The translations under genes were made by a program, and so were the position numbers. Below, in pieces: positions 1 through 7,158 of a stretch of DNA of 25,972 nucleotides. The stretch lies in the NCBI GenBank assembly GCA_036502005.1, contig DASXZH010000044.1, positions 1 through 25,972 of the forward strand, written 5' to 3'. The DNA comes from DASXZH01 sp036502005. GTDB taxonomy: Bacteria; Armatimonadota; Fimbriimonadia; Fimbriimonadales; Fimbriimonadaceae. Within the stretch, counting starts at the first letter, position 1; each line of letters begins with the position of its first letter. The notes beneath the pieces are model-generated. The model worked only from the letters and a program-made list of their open reading frames with translations, was not told where the DNA came from and did no database searches.

Positions 1-284
1 CTCGCGTAGCCTTTGTTTTTGATAGTTCTCCAGCTTTGATTTGTCGGCACAGTGAGAGCTTCAACTCTCGATCGTGATTTCGTGGCATATGTATTCCTCG
101 TTTTTGTTGACGAGGTGCCTACAAATTTGGGCGCAGTCCAGAGGCACGAACCGGGAGGGAGGGGAAAGGAAACGTCAAATCCTCCCGAAAACCACGGCCG
201 AAGTCTCTTCTTCACAAAAGGGGGTTGGATCCTATTCGTCATCCCACCCTAACCCTCCCTTCAAAGGGAGGGAACACTTTCACT
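1..284. other. Left-edge non-coding stretch
   Basis: I see no convincing gene here. Two short overlapping plus-strand reading frames (52-252 and 74-298) have no recognisable domain, no start signal and low-complexity Gly/Arg/Lys composition. The stretch has a short hairpin at 96-115 (CCTCGT and ACGAGG arms, 8-nt loop) and a GC-rich palindrome at 253-272, listed separately. The 3' end of the minus-strand aldolase lies immediately to the right, so part of this stretch is probably its 3' untranslated region. Confidence 0.5.
253..272. repeat. Near-perfect palindrome downstream of fbaB
   Basis: CCCTCCCTT and AAGGGAGGG form a 9-bp stem around a 2-nt centre, 12 nt beyond the aldolase stop codon. 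In the minus-strand transcript no U-run follows the stem, so it is not a textbook intrinsic terminator. It could still protect a 3' end or be one copy of a dispersed palindrome. The sequence around it (CACCCTAACCCTCCCTT) resembles GC-rich palindromes that recur in many bacterial genomes; that resemblance is from memory. Confidence 0.5.
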
Positions 285-1376
285 TTACGCAACCGTAACG
301 TCTTCGCACAGATAGACATCCTGAACCGCGTTCAGAATCTCAACGCCGTCCTTCATCGGCCGCTGAAAAGCCTTGCGTCCCGAGATCAAACCCATGCCCC
401 CAGCGCGTTTGTTTATAACGGCCGTTCGAACCGCTTCAGCCTCGTCGGCCGCGCCGGAAGAAGCGCCGCCGGAGTTAATCAGGCCGGCTCGCCCCATGTA
501 GCAGTTGATTACTTGGTATCGGCAAAGGTCGATAGGGTGGTCTGAAGCGAGCTTCGTGTAAATGCGATCATCGAATTTGCCATAGCCGCTGCTGCCCATG
601 TTTAAGGCAGCGTAGCCGCCGTTAAGTTCAGGCATTTTCTGTTTGATAATGTCCGCCTCGATCGTTACGCCAAGATGATTGGCCTGGCCGGTAAGGTCTG
701 CCGAAACATGGTAATCCTTAGGGCCTATCTTAAAAGCGTTGTTCCGTAGGTAGCACCACAGAATGGTGGCCATGCCGAGTTCATGGGCGTGGGCAAAGGC
801 TTGGCTCACTTCCACAATCTGGCGGGAGCTTTCTTCGCTGCCGAAATAAATAGTCGCGCCAACGGCAACCGCGCCCATATTCCAAGCCTGCTCAACCTGG
901 GCGAACATGATCTGGTCGAACTTGTTCGGGTAGGTGAGGAGCTCGTTATGGTTGAGTTTTACAATGAACGGCATGTGGTGGGCGTATTTCCTGCAGCACG
1001 CGCCGAGCACGCCAAGCGTGGAAGCAACCGCATTGCAGCCGCCTTCAATGGCGAGCCTGACGATGTTCTCCGGATCAAAATATTCTGGGTTTGGGGCAAA
1101 GCTTGCTCCCGCGCTGTGCTCAATTCCCTGGTCCACCGGCAGAATGCTTAGGTAGCCGGTATTTGCCAAACGGCCATGCTTGTATAGTTCCTGCAGGCTG
1201 CGTAGGGTGGTGTTGTTCCGGTCGGTGGGGATGAAACAACGGTCCACATGGTCCGGCCCCGGAAGATGAAGGTGCTCCTTCGAAATCGTTTTACACTCGT
1301 GGTTGAGGAGACTGTCGGCATCTCTTCCGAGAAGCCCCGCGATGCGATCCAGTTCTGTTTTAGTTGCTACGGCCAT
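285..1376 (-). CDS. fbaB: Class I fructose-bisphosphate aldolase, FbaB/DhnA type
   Basis: Cleaves fructose 1,6-bisphosphate to dihydroxyacetone phosphate and glyceraldehyde 3-phosphate through a Schiff base; cytoplasmic, glycolysis and gluconeogenesis. The 363-aa product matches E. coli FbaB (350 aa) along its whole length. Conserved blocks include TGYLSILPVDQGIEHSAGAS (res 73-92), VKLNHNE (139-145), VGATIYFGSEES (172-183), DYHVSADLTGQANHL (221-235), ADIIKQKMPE (241-250) and CYMGRAGLINSGG. The Schiff-base lysine should be one of the two lysines in the ADIIKQK block (K245/K247) by analogy with archaeal-type class I aldolases. A short N-terminal extension relative to E. coli accounts for the extra length. 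The start is ATG at 1376, seven bases downstream of a TAGACT box and with no Shine-Dalgarno. It is a stand-alone gene, divergent from the membrane paralogue pair. Function is very secure. Confidence 0.97.
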   Translation of the reverse strand: MAVATKTELDRIAGLLGRDADSLLNHECKTISKEHLHLPGPDHVDRCFIPTDRNNTTLRSLQELYKHGRLANTGYLSILPVDQGIEHSAGASFAPNPEYFDPENIVRLAIEGGCNAVASTLGVLGACCRKYAHHMPFIVKLNHNELLTYPNKFDQIMFAQVEQAWNMGAVAVGATIYFGSEESSRQIVEVSQAFAHAHELGMATILWCYLRNNAFKIGPKDYHVSADLTGQANHLGVTIEADIIKQKMPELNGGYAALNMGSSGYGKFDDRIYTKLASDHPIDLCRYQVINCYMGRAGLINSGGASSGAADEAEAVRTAVINKRAGGMGLISGRKAFQRPMKDGVEILNAVQDVYLCEDVTVA

Positions 1377-1383
1377 GGGCTAG

Positions 1384-1389
1384 AGTCTA
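1384..1389 (-). promoter_or_regulatory. -10 box of fbaB (TAGACT, 7 nt before ATG)
   Basis: On the minus strand TAGACT is followed by seven bases and then the fbaB ATG. There is no purine-rich ribosome-binding site between them. Transcription starting the usual 6-8 nt after the box would begin at or next to the ATG, giving a leaderless message. No good -35 hexamer is visible, so support comes mainly from the recurrence of the arrangement in this window. Confidence 0.45.
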
Positions 1390-1410
1390 CCGGGTGGGCG
1401 CGCCGTTGAG

Positions 1411-1600
1411 GATAGGGGATGGTGGTGAGTCGAAGGTCGAAAGTCGAAAGATCAGCGGATGGCGGATAGGGGATGGTGGTGAGTCGAAGGTCGAAGGTCG
1501 AAAGTCGAAAGACGGATTGATGGCGGAAGGGGGTGGATCCTGGTGAGGTCGAAAATCGTAAGTCGAAGATCGAAAGGCAAGCGGATGGCGGACCGGGTTA
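1411..1600. repeat. Three tandem ~54-bp units built on GTCGAAA heptamers
   Basis: Two near-identical units begin GATAGGGGATGGTGGTGAG at 1411 and 1465 and continue into runs of GTCGAAG/GTCGAAA heptamers, three in the first unit and four in the second. The units are separated by spacers containing GGATGGCGGA or TGATGGCGG. A third, degraded unit occupies about 1527-1600 and again ends in GCGGATGGCGGA. The difference of exactly one heptamer between units 1 and 2 suggests replication slippage or unequal exchange. The spacer lies between the divergent fbaB and membrane paralogue genes. The same heptamer recurs near 7843-7993. Confidence 0.85.
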
Positions 1601-1619
1601 GGAGATGGCTTGCGGCGAT

Positions 1620-1648
1620 TTGGATTCCGGGCCAGAGTACATTATAAT
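1620..1648 (+). promoter_or_regulatory. Promoter TTGGAT-17-TATAAT at the membrane paralogue pair
   Basis: TTGGAT (1620-1625) and a perfect TATAAT (1643-1648) are separated by exactly 17 bases. Seven bases after the -10 box is an in-frame ATG at 1656. This is the best two-part promoter in the window. It places the transcription start at about 1655, so the first gene would be read as a leaderless message from the ATG at 1656. The upstream in-frame ATGs at 1605 and 1647 would then not be transcribed, or would fall inside the -10 box. Confidence 0.65.
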
Positions 1649-1655
1649 GGAGAAG

Positions 1656-2201
1656 ATGGTCGATTGCGCGGGACCTACGGGCGAAGGCTTTTTCCAAGAG
1701 ATTACTGCCGATTGGAAGGATAGGCGGTTCGGCGCCACATTCATCCTGATGTTGAGCATTGTGCCTATCAGTAGCGGGGTGAGAGAATTCTTGAAAGCCG
1801 GCACTTTCGATGGTTGGGTCGCCACTCACTTGAGTGTTGCGTTGTTCGAAATAGGTTGGTCCGCTTATGCCTATCTTCGATCCCATAAGGAGAAAATCGT
1901 GGTGTCGAGTAATGCGATTTTTTGGACTAACTGGCTGGGCAGCGTTACGATCTATCCTACAGAAGATGTTGTTGCTGGAACCTTCTTTCGCCGCATACCC
2001 TTCTTCTCGACGCGGATCGGACCTGGGAGTCGGTCGAATGATACACACAGAACCGAAACTAAGTTCTTTGCCCATAGTGTTCAAACGAAAAAAGGGCCGA
2101 TCCAGTGGGATTGGACTATCAGTAATTTGGACGCCCTCAATGCTGCCGTCAGCCAACTCGCCCATCAGCCAAATGGGGCTATAAACGGGAGCGGCCATTA
2201 G
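1656..2201 (+). CDS. Two-TM membrane protein with C-terminal soluble domain, paralogue 1
   Basis: I do not recognise a named family. From the ATG at 1656 the product is 181 aa, the same length as the next gene. It has two predicted membrane helices (about res 20-42, FGATFILMLSIVPISSG, and about 52-72, from WVATHLSV to YAYL), followed by an approximately 110-aa soluble part. That part begins KIVVSSNAIFWTNWLG and ends with the block TISNLDALNAAVSQLAHQ. Two helices followed by a short beta-rich domain resembles bacterial PH-like membrane proteins, but that is only a shape-level comparison. The start at 1656 is chosen because its N-terminus aligns with the neighbour (DWK..RR at similar distance) and because a promoter ends just before it. 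Longer starts at 1605 and 1647 are possible. The stop is three bases from the next ATG. Confidence 0.75.
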   Translation: MVDCAGPTGEGFFQEITADWKDRRFGATFILMLSIVPISSGVREFLKAGTFDGWVATHLSVALFEIGWSAYAYLRSHKEKIVVSSNAIFWTNWLGSVTIYPTEDVVAGTFFRRIPFFSTRIGPGSRSNDTHRTETKFFAHSVQTKKGPIQWDWTISNLDALNAAVSQLAHQPNGAINGSGH

Positions 2202-2204
2202 ACG

Positions 2205-2750
2205 ATGGGCGCAGTTCCAACCGCCGAAAACTCCCAACCACTGAATGTAGTTGCCGACTGGAAGAGTAGACGTCCCCTCCTCCTCTGGCTTAGCCTTTTC
2301 GTCATATCGCCACTATGTTTTGGATTCAAAGAGCTAAACACCGTGCACTCGTTTGATGGGTGGGTCGCAATGGATTGGGGCGTTGCTTTGGTCTATCTAA
2401 GTTTTTGCCTATACCTGGTCCTTAGAACTCAAAACGAGAGGATCGTCATTCGCGGAGACCGCATTTCCTGGATTGACTGGCTCGGCAGAGCGCGCGTAAC
2501 CTCGCTGGCAATAGATGTTTTGCAAGGGACGTTCTTACGGCACAATCCCATTCTTTACAAACCACCTAAAGCTGGCGATGAAGTCGGAACGGGTTTCCAG
2601 AGCGAGAAGGACAACTACAGGTACAGCGTTGACACAAAAGAGGGTGAAATTCGGTGGAATGCCACGATCTGCAACTTGAAGGCACTTAATGCCGCGATCA
2701 GCCAACTCGCCCATCAACCCGATGGCCCCATCGACGCCCCAAGAAAGTAA
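2205..2750 (+). CDS. Two-TM membrane protein, paralogue 2 (tandem duplicate)
   Basis: This 181-aa product is clearly paralogous to the preceding gene. Shared blocks are DWKSRR (res ~18-23), a first TM helix, FDGWVA, a second TM helix ending in YLVLR, ERIVIRGDRISWIDWLG, and TICNLKALNAAISQLAHQ near the C-terminus. An 18-base stretch coding for part of SQLAHQ is identical in the two genes. The central segment is divergent, and this copy is richer in charged residues. ATG lies three bases after the upstream stop, so the two are probably co-transcribed and translationally coupled. The products may form a hetero-oligomer, which is inference. No catalytic motif is visible. Confidence 0.78.
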   Translation: MGAVPTAENSQPLNVVADWKSRRPLLLWLSLFVISPLCFGFKELNTVHSFDGWVAMDWGVALVYLSFCLYLVLRTQNERIVIRGDRISWIDWLGRARVTSLAIDVLQGTFLRHNPILYKPPKAGDEVGTGFQSEKDNYRYSVDTKEGEIRWNATICNLKALNAAISQLAHQPDGPIDAPRK

Positions 2751-2874
2751 CCGACCAACCCAATATTCATCTTCAAAACCGAACTCCAACCCTGCAAAAT
2801 TACCGGCTTCGGGCCAATAACTAAGAGTGGCGGAAACGCCCAAATTGCATACCCAGGAGTCCGATATCGCCAGC

Positions 2875-3147
2875 ATGGAGTTCGCAAAGAAAACGAAAGC
2901 AGACCGCACCGTCCCGATTAGCGCGGCGAGTGTTATAACCGGAGTGGAAGTTCACACCCTCCGGTACTGGGAACGCGAGTTTGCCGAGTTCTTGAATCCG
3001 GTCCGCACCACCGGCGGCCAGCGCCGTTACGGGCCCGAGGATATCCAAACCCTCTTCCTCATCAAGCGGCTCCTTCGCGATGAGATGTTCAGCATCGCTG
3101 GGGCGCGCAAGCACCTTATTAGGCAGTTCAGTGCCATCGCGGCGTAG
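2875..3147 (+). CDS. MerR-type helix-turn-helix DNA-binding protein
   Basis: A 90-aa protein consisting almost entirely of a MerR winged-helix DNA-binding domain. It has the characteristic ISAASVITGVEVHTLRYWER recognition region and the wing TTGGQRRYGPEDI, followed by a short helix (LFLIKRLLRDE) and the segment SIAGARKHL. There is no effector-binding or coiled-coil dimerisation domain of the usual MerR length. Such mini-MerR proteins resemble the regulators commonly annotated as MerR_1. The start at 2875 (ATG) is preferred; an in-frame GTG at 2827 would add 16 residues. GATATC lies six bases before the ATG and no Shine-Dalgarno is visible. It ends six bases before the glycosyltransferase gene, so it probably shares a message with it. 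The target is unknown. Confidence 0.85.
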   Translation: MEFAKKTKADRTVPISAASVITGVEVHTLRYWEREFAEFLNPVRTTGGQRRYGPEDIQTLFLIKRLLRDEMFSIAGARKHLIRQFSAIAA

Positions 3148-3153
3148 AGCGCT

Positions 3154-5202
3154 ATGAACCCAAAACAGATTATCGAAAAAGCCCACCAGCTTGTGGGCGA
3201 AAATGAGTATGGCCCTGCTCAGGAACTCCTCTTAGAAGCGGTCGGCAAATACCCCGAGGACATAGACCTCAACGCGGAAACGGGCATAATTCTTTGCTAC
3301 GGACAGAAGGAATTCGAAGCCGTCGACTTCCTGGTCAAATGCGACGTCGCCGAGCGACAGTCCCTCCTTGCCAACCTCTTAAGAGACTATTTTTACTGCC
3401 GAAACTTGCTCGCCCAAAAGGTGAACGTGATCGACGATAAGGGCGCTGCCAAAGCCGCCATCGTCGCTAAATACTCAACCGGCAAGCCGGAGAATATCGG
3501 CATCAAGCTGAGCGCTTCGCTCATCGTTAAGAACGAAGAGAAGCACCTAGATCGCTGCCTTGCCAGCATCAAAGATATCGTCGATGAGATCGTCGTTGTC
3601 GATACAGGCTCGACCGACAGCACAATTGAAATCGCTGAGAAATATGGCGCGAAGATCGGCCACTTTGAGTGGTGCGATGACTTTGGGGCGGCGCGAAACG
3701 CCAGCTTAGAGCTTTGCACCGGAAACTGGGTTTTATGGATCGACGCGGATGAGGCGCTCGACCCTGAGAGCTTCGGCCAGATGCGGGAAGCGGTCATGCG
3801 GCCGCAGTTCGGCGGCTACTTCATGAAGATTATCAACTTCATGGAAAAGGGCCAAGACGCCAATACCTACGTCCACACCGCAGTTAGGCTTTTCCGAAAT
3901 ATCCCCGAAATTAGGTTCACGGGCCGAATCCACGAGCAGATTATCGGCTCGTTTAAGGATCACGGCTATGTGCCGGCGACCCTTACAAAGGGCGTGCTCC
4001 ACCATTTTGGCTATCAGCACGAAACGATGGTCGAGAAGAACAAGCTCGAGCGCACCATCAACATGCTGAAAAAGGAAGTTGCGGAATGCCCTCAGGAGCC
4101 GTTCCACTGGTTCAACTTGGCCAACGCCTACAGCGTTGCCATGATGCCGGCCGATGCCGAGCAGTCAGCGCGCAAATGCGTCGAGATTATCGATGGCGAA
4201 GCGCCCTACGGCCCCGCCACCTTCCAGATTTTATGCTCCTCTTTGACTGCTTTGGAAAGGGCGGGCGAGGCTCTCTACTTCTGTAATAAGGCGATTGAGA
4301 AAGGATATGATACGGTCCTCAACGAGTTCGAAAAGGCCCATGCCTGCCTGAATCTTAAGAACTACGACGAGGGCCTTGTCGCCATTAACCGATGTATGGA
4401 AATGGAGTGGCCTATCGCCCTTACCGGCGATTTTGGCATCAAAACCTATAAGGGGCACATCCTTCGGGGTCAGATTTTATGCGATATGGACCGCTTCGAG
4501 GAATCTGAAGCGGATATTAATTATGCCCTCAGCGTTCACCCCGGCTTCCCCATGGCGCTCTTTGCCAAGGCCGTTCTATGCGAGCGGTTGGAGCGATACG
4601 ACGAGGCTTTCGACAGCTATTTAGCCTGCGCCGATGCGCCCGGCATGTGGGCCTGCAAGAAGATGGCGGGCCGCGTAGCCACCAAGCAAGAACGACATTT
4701 GGACGCCATGCTAATTTTCCAACAGGCTTTCGAAGAACGCCCAACGGAAATGGAGTGCTGGCACGGTTGGGCCCAGGCGTGCTTGAGCATGAAGGATCTG
4801 CAAAGTTTTGCTTATGCTTGCGAAACCATCGGCGAAGAAAGGATCCCGAGTGCCGATTTCTTGGTGAACTGGGGCCGCGCGTTGGCCGAGCAGCAGGACT
4901 TAGATGGCGCTTTGGCCAAGTTCGGGGCGGCTATTAGCCGCGCGCCCGAGAACGCCAACGCCTACTTCAACTGCGGCGATTTGCTTTACCAAATGGGGCA
5001 TTTCCAGGAAGCTGCGGAGATATATCAGCTTGGTTTGCAGCGCGAACCGGCTAACGCGGATGCGTGGTTTGTGTTGGGCAACTGCTTCGCGCAGTTGAAC
5101 ATCCCGGCCGGAGCCAAGACCAGCTACACGCAGGCTTTGGTCATCGCACCGGAGCATTCCGGCGCGAAGCACAACTTGGAAGTCGTCGCGGAAGCGGCGT
5201 AG
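3154..5202 (+). CDS. GT2 glycosyltransferase with N- and C-terminal TPR repeats
   Basis: The 682-aa product begins with a short helical TPR-like segment (res 1-60). It continues with a GT-A fold family 2 domain (about 117-330): LSASLIVKNEEKHLDRCL, the nucleotide-sugar loop EIVVVDTGSTDST, and the DxD metal site WIDADE (D197/D199). The acceptor-side segment around RLFRNIPEIRFTGRIHEQI follows. From about 330 to the end there are repeated 34-residue helical pairs, such as PFHWFNLANAYS and ANAYFNCGDLLYQMGHFQEA. GT2 domains of this type (SunS-like or related to lipopolysaccharide core transferases) move a sugar from a nucleotide donor to a protein or glycan, and TPRs usually dock the acceptor. No signal peptide or TM segment is seen, so it is cytoplasmic. 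Donor and acceptor are unknown. It follows the MerR gene by six bases. Confidence 0.9.
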   Translation: MNPKQIIEKAHQLVGENEYGPAQELLLEAVGKYPEDIDLNAETGIILCYGQKEFEAVDFLVKCDVAERQSLLANLLRDYFYCRNLLAQKVNVIDDKGAAKAAIVAKYSTGKPENIGIKLSASLIVKNEEKHLDRCLASIKDIVDEIVVVDTGSTDSTIEIAEKYGAKIGHFEWCDDFGAARNASLELCTGNWVLWIDADEALDPESFGQMREAVMRPQFGGYFMKIINFMEKGQDANTYVHTAVRLFRNIPEIRFTGRIHEQIIGSFKDHGYVPATLTKGVLHHFGYQHETMVEKNKLERTINMLKKEVAECPQEPFHWFNLANAYSVAMMPADAEQSARKCVEIIDGEAPYGPATFQILCSSLTALERAGEALYFCNKAIEKGYDTVLNEFEKAHACLNLKNYDEGLVAINRCMEMEWPIALTGDFGIKTYKGHILRGQILCDMDRFEESEADINYALSVHPGFPMALFAKAVLCERLERYDEAFDSYLACADAPGMWACKKMAGRVATKQERHLDAMLIFQQAFEERPTEMECWHGWAQACLSMKDLQSFAYACETIGEERIPSADFLVNWGRALAEQQDLDGALAKFGAAISRAPENANAYFNCGDLLYQMGHFQEAAEIYQLGLQREPANADAWFVLGNCFAQLNIPAGAKTSYTQALVIAPEHSGAKHNLEVVAEAA

Positions 5203-5212
5203 TAAAACCTTT

Positions 5213-5327
5213 TCGAGTGCGGTGACTCGTCACCGCTTTTGACGAAGTTCCATGCTATCCTAAAGTCGGAGGAAATGAACGGCGACAAGTCGCCTGATTC
5301 AAAGCGGTGACAAGTCACCGCACTCGA
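5213..5327. repeat. 115-bp palindromic element, copy 1
   Basis: The outer arms (5213-5242 and 5299-5327) are inverted copies of each other with one mismatch and a one-base length difference. Each arm is itself a hairpin: GCGGTGAC-TC-GTCACCGC at 5219-5236 and GCGGTGAC-AA-GTCACCGC at 5304-5321. A third hairpin, GGCGAC-AA-GTCGCC, lies between them at 5281-5294. The element sits between the convergent GT2-TPR and histidine kinase genes and may help end both transcripts. A related copy is at 25361-25482. No open reading frame is inside, so it is non-autonomous if mobile. Confidence 0.85.
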
Positions 5328-5371
5328 TATAGGGCTGCACCCCCTTCGGAGTTCTGCGCAATTCGGTGATT

Positions 5372-7063
5372 CTACTCGTTCAGTTGCTTCGCCATCTCGA
5401 TATCGAGCTGGGTTGGGATCCTGAACAAGAACGTGGAGCCTTTGCCGATATCCGATTCCACCCAGATCTTGCCGAGGTGGACACTTTCAACCAAGTGCTT
5501 CACTAAGAACAAGCCGAGGCCGGTGCCATAAATACGGCGATTGTCCTCGTTGTTTACGCGATGGAACTTGTCAAAAACCTTGGCCAGTTGATCCTTGGGA
5601 ATCCCCATGCCCTGATCCTCAACCCCCACACACAGGTAGTTGTCGGCATCGATAACGGCATGGATCGTGATGGTACCGCCGTTGGGCGAATACTTGATCG
5701 CGTTGTTGAGCAAGTTGGTAAGAACTTGGTCCAGCTTGTCCTCGTCGCCAATAATCTTTGGCAATGGGCTGCGGACGTCCAGCTTGAGTTCGTGCCGCGA
5801 AGTGGATTGCTTTTGTATGAGAAGAACCTTCTCCAAAAGGGCGTTTATATCTACCAAAGAGTAGTTCGGCTTTAAGCTTTCCTGTGCCTCGATTCGGGCC
5901 GTGTTTAGCAGGTCGTTAATAAGTCTGGTTAACCGGTCGCACTCCTGATCGATAATCATGTAGAACTCACGGCGCTCGTCATCCGTAAAACCGTCATCCA
6001 TCAAAAGGGTGCTGACAAAGCCTTTAATAGCCGTGAGCGGGGTTCGGAGTTCGTGAGAAGCCATGGCGACGAATGAGCTCTTCATTCGGTCGATGTTCTT
6101 CATCTCGGTGATGTCATTGAAGATGGCAACGACGCCTAGGTTCTTGTTATCATCCCCGCGAACCTGGGCTGCCTGGCATTGGTACACGCGGTCGATGCCG
6201 GCGATTTGAACGGTGATATCGATATGGCCGACATCTTCACCCGCCATCGCGCTCTGGTACAACTCCTTAAAGGGTTGATTATCCAGCACGTCGGCATACT
6301 GCTTGCCAATGCTTTCCGCTTCCACCCCAAAAATGGTTCTTGCCGAAGCGTTCATCTGGGCGATGCGGCCGTCGGGTGAGACGAGAATGAGGCCGGCGGT
6401 CAGGGATTCAAAAGTCTGAAGGAGTTCTTCGCGCTCTTCGACAACCTCTCGGTAAAGCTGAAGGTTGGCGATGATTGAGCCAACGTTGCGCGCCATTCGC
6501 TCAAGCAGCCGCACGTCTTCATCGTTAAAATCTTCGCCATGGCGCTTGTTGAACGCGTGGAGAACGCCGATTGTGGTGCGGTCGACCACTCGGTTTTCTT
6601 CATCGCGCTTTTCGATAACGAGGGGAACGGTGATGCCGTTCTGGACTCCGATAAGGGAGAATGGATCCTTTTGGGTTCGTGGATCGGTAGCCGAATCGTG
6701 GAAAATGACGGGATCGTTATCGCGGAAAACCTGGCCGGAAATGCCCTGAGTTGCTCGCATTTTAAGAAGCTTCAGCCGGTCGTCTTCGACGCCATAGGCC
6801 GGTGGAATACCCATCAACTCGCCGGTATCGCGGTTGTAGAACATGATCACGATCTTCTCTGCTTGGAGGATCATGGCAATGCGTTGGACAAGGCGGCGAA
6901 GGGTAACGTCCGCTTCGCTAAGCGGTGCCATTTCCTCAACGGGCCCGCGGGGCCCCTTGAGCTTGTCCTGCTCGCTCTGTCTTTCAAGCTCATGGATGCG
7001 CTTCTGCGCTTCTTCCAATTGCTCTTTTAGTTTGTTTAAATTTTCGGGCTCGTCCACTTTCAC
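5372..7063 (-). CDS. Soluble GAF-PAS sensor histidine kinase
   Basis: The 563-aa product has an N-terminal charged coiled coil (res 8-35) and a GAF domain (about 50-205, with GISGQVFRDNDPVIFHD and TIGVLHAFNKRHGEDF). A PAS domain follows (about 212-320, LTAGLILVSPDGRIAQMNASA). The HisKA domain has H337 in FVAMASHELRTPLTAIKGF. The HATPase domain has the N-box NLLNNAIKYSPNGG (451-464), G1 DQGMGIP (483-489) and G2 GTGLGLFLVKH (513-523). All autokinase residues are present. No membrane segment is seen, so it senses a cytoplasmic signal through GAF/PAS, ligand unknown. There is no response regulator beside it, so it is an orphan. The start is GTG at 7063; a second in-frame GTG at 7057 is possible. 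It is divergent from the Lon-domain gene. Confidence 0.95.
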   Translation of the reverse strand: MKVDEPENLNKLKEQLEEAQKRIHELERQSEQDKLKGPRGPVEEMAPLSEADVTLRRLVQRIAMILQAEKIVIMFYNRDTGELMGIPPAYGVEDDRLKLLKMRATQGISGQVFRDNDPVIFHDSATDPRTQKDPFSLIGVQNGITVPLVIEKRDEENRVVDRTTIGVLHAFNKRHGEDFNDEDVRLLERMARNVGSIIANLQLYREVVEEREELLQTFESLTAGLILVSPDGRIAQMNASARTIFGVEAESIGKQYADVLDNQPFKELYQSAMAGEDVGHIDITVQIAGIDRVYQCQAAQVRGDDNKNLGVVAIFNDITEMKNIDRMKSSFVAMASHELRTPLTAIKGFVSTLLMDDGFTDDERREFYMIIDQECDRLTRLINDLLNTARIEAQESLKPNYSLVDINALLEKVLLIQKQSTSRHELKLDVRSPLPKIIGDEDKLDQVLTNLLNNAIKYSPNGGTITIHAVIDADNYLCVGVEDQGMGIPKDQLAKVFDKFHRVNNEDNRRIYGTGLGLFLVKHLVESVHLGKIWVESDIGKGSTFLFRIPTQLDIEMAKQLNE

Positions 7064-7073
7064 TTGATACTCT

Positions 7074-7101
7074 AGCTTACCTTTAACCCAGCCTTGGTCA
7101 A
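7074..7101 (-). promoter_or_regulatory. Promoter TTGACC-16-TAAGCT of the histidine kinase gene
   Basis: On the minus strand TTGACC (7096-7101) and TAAGCT (7074-7079) are separated by 16 bases. The GTG start at 7063 lies ten bases after the -10 box. A second TANNNT hexamer, TAGAGT at 7069-7074, is only five bases from the GTG and is an alternative -10. Either box gives a leader of a few bases at most. No Shine-Dalgarno is seen. Confidence 0.5.
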
Positions 7102-7142
7102 CTTGGTTCCACAGGGTCGAACCACGCTCACGTTTAGAGCGT

Positions 7143-7148
7143 TATAAT
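7143..7148 (+). promoter_or_regulatory. -10 box (TATAAT) of the Lon-domain gene
   Basis: A perfect TATAAT overlaps the first possible ATG (7147). In-frame ATGs follow at 7153 and 7159, four and ten bases after the box. The usual 6-8 nt spacing puts the transcription start at about 7155-7157, which favours the ATG at 7159 and a leaderless or nearly leaderless message. No convincing -35 is present. Confidence 0.5.
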
Positions 7149-7158
7149 GCAAATGGGA

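Noticed and set aside
52..298. Two overlapping short plus-strand frames at the left edge
   Set aside because: No start signal, no domain, and one of them runs into the aldolase gene on the other strand. Composition looks non-coding.
1452..2237. A 261-codon minus-strand reading frame antisense to membrane paralogue 1
   Set aside because: It is longer than the plus-strand gene, but its product is low in recognisable structure and runs through the heptamer repeats. The plus-strand gene has a conserved paralogue directly downstream, two TM helices and a promoter, so the plus strand is the coding one.
5213..5327. Possible attachment site or integron attC site
   Set aside because: The hairpin symmetry is suggestive, but there is no integrase, no cassette array and no core GTTRRRY-like site. 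A dispersed repeat is the simpler reading.
6539..7030. A 163-codon plus-strand frame inside the histidine kinase gene
   Set aside because: The minus strand there encodes the intact coiled coil and GAF domain, so this is an antisense shadow.
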